Below are positions 63,893 through 64,000 of a stretch of 64,000 nucleotides of DNA, in pieces. The notes beneath the pieces are model-generated. The model saw nothing but the letters and a program-made list of their open reading frames with translations. It had not been told where the DNA came from and made no database searches. The position numbers and the translations under genes are program-made. The stretch is taken from the NCBI GenBank assembly GCA_035629175.1, contig DASPIL010000070.1:60566-124565 (forward strand), read 5' to 3'. The stretch is from Verrucomicrobiia bacterium (GTDB taxonomy: Bacteria; Verrucomicrobiota; Verrucomicrobiia; Limisphaerales; DASXHY01). How positions within the stretch are numbered: the first letter of the stretch is position 1; each line of letters opens with the position of its first letter.

Positions 63893-64000
63893 GTGCGCTT
63901 GGGATACAACGCACATCGCAGGGTGAGAGTCCCTGTCTGGCGGCGCTTCCCGCCAGAGACTGAAGGTAACTGCGGTTCAGAAATGAACCGTGGAGAGCAA
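63893..64000 (+). mobile_element. 5' end of a probable group II intron (continues beyond window)
   Basis: Starts GTGCG at 63893, the conserved 5' end of bacterial group II introns (GUGYG). GCAGGGTGAGAGTCCCTG then matches the domain I segment AGGGUGAGAGUCCC that I remember from bacterial introns, and GAAGGTAACTGCGGTTCAG continues in the same style. Only 108 bases are visible, so the rest of domain I, the reverse transcriptase and domains V and VI lie outside. The upstream hairpin directly before the start is the target type used by group IIC introns. Confidence 0.65.

Overview
The window looks like chromosomal DNA of a free-living Gram-negative bacterium of the Verrucomicrobiota, probably the Pedosphaera/Limisphaerales side. 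This is an inference. It rests on the many secreted proteins with a 'STNLQ-W' type C-terminal segment, an SGNH hydrolase fused to a DUF1080 domain, a DUF2339 giant membrane protein, tandem prepilin-like membrane paralogs, and families of interspersed hairpin repeats. Sampled lines of the housekeeping part are about 60% G+C; sampled lines of the polysaccharide region are nearer 48-50%.

Layout. 1-3173: the 5' 1057 codons of a very large protein of unknown function (minus strand). 3630-5714: a secreted parallel beta-helix protein. 5962-31313: a surface-glycan locus. It opens with a sugar-nucleotide epimerase, then a decayed nucleotidyltransferase module and a secreted beta-propeller protein, then three minus-strand methyltransferases. 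The core is a tight plus-strand operon, pseB-pseC-pseF-pseG/H fusion-pseI, encoding a complete route from UDP-GlcNAc to CMP-pseudaminic acid. It continues with an unassigned cytoplasmic protein (candidate transferase), a Wzx-type flippase and a large secreted protein carrying four sialidase Asp-boxes. A methyltransferase, glycosyltransferases (one a GT9-GT4 fusion), a Wzy/ligase-like membrane protein, a DUF362 protein and a GT2 follow. The set suggests that a nonulosonic acid is made, flipped and polymerised or displayed on the surface, possibly with a dedicated sialidase-like protein.

31314-37197: two repeat-rich spacers surround an SGNH/DUF1080 hydrolase, an enlarged NAD-dependent DNA ligase (ligA) and, just behind it, a stand-alone LigA-like zinc-finger/HhH fragment. 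37198-48869: a zinc alcohol dehydrogenase, DedA, a family-4 uracil-DNA glycosylase heading an overlapping operon with two paralogous membrane proteins, and a TolC-adaptor-ATPase-permease efflux operon. 49181-56710: tRNA-Gly(UCC), pyrC, a secreted thioredoxin-like protein, carA, an FHA protein, hemB, a DUF4230 protein and murJ. 56963-63711: a DUF2339 protein, an HtrA-like protease with PDZ domains, an adjacent inactive-looking protease homolog, and a WecG/TagA glycosyltransferase.

The right edge holds a 155-bp interspersed repeat, an inverted copy of one 26.6 kb away. Two bases beyond its terminal hairpin begins what looks like the 5' end of a group II intron, running off the window. No CRISPR array, rRNA or prophage was seen.
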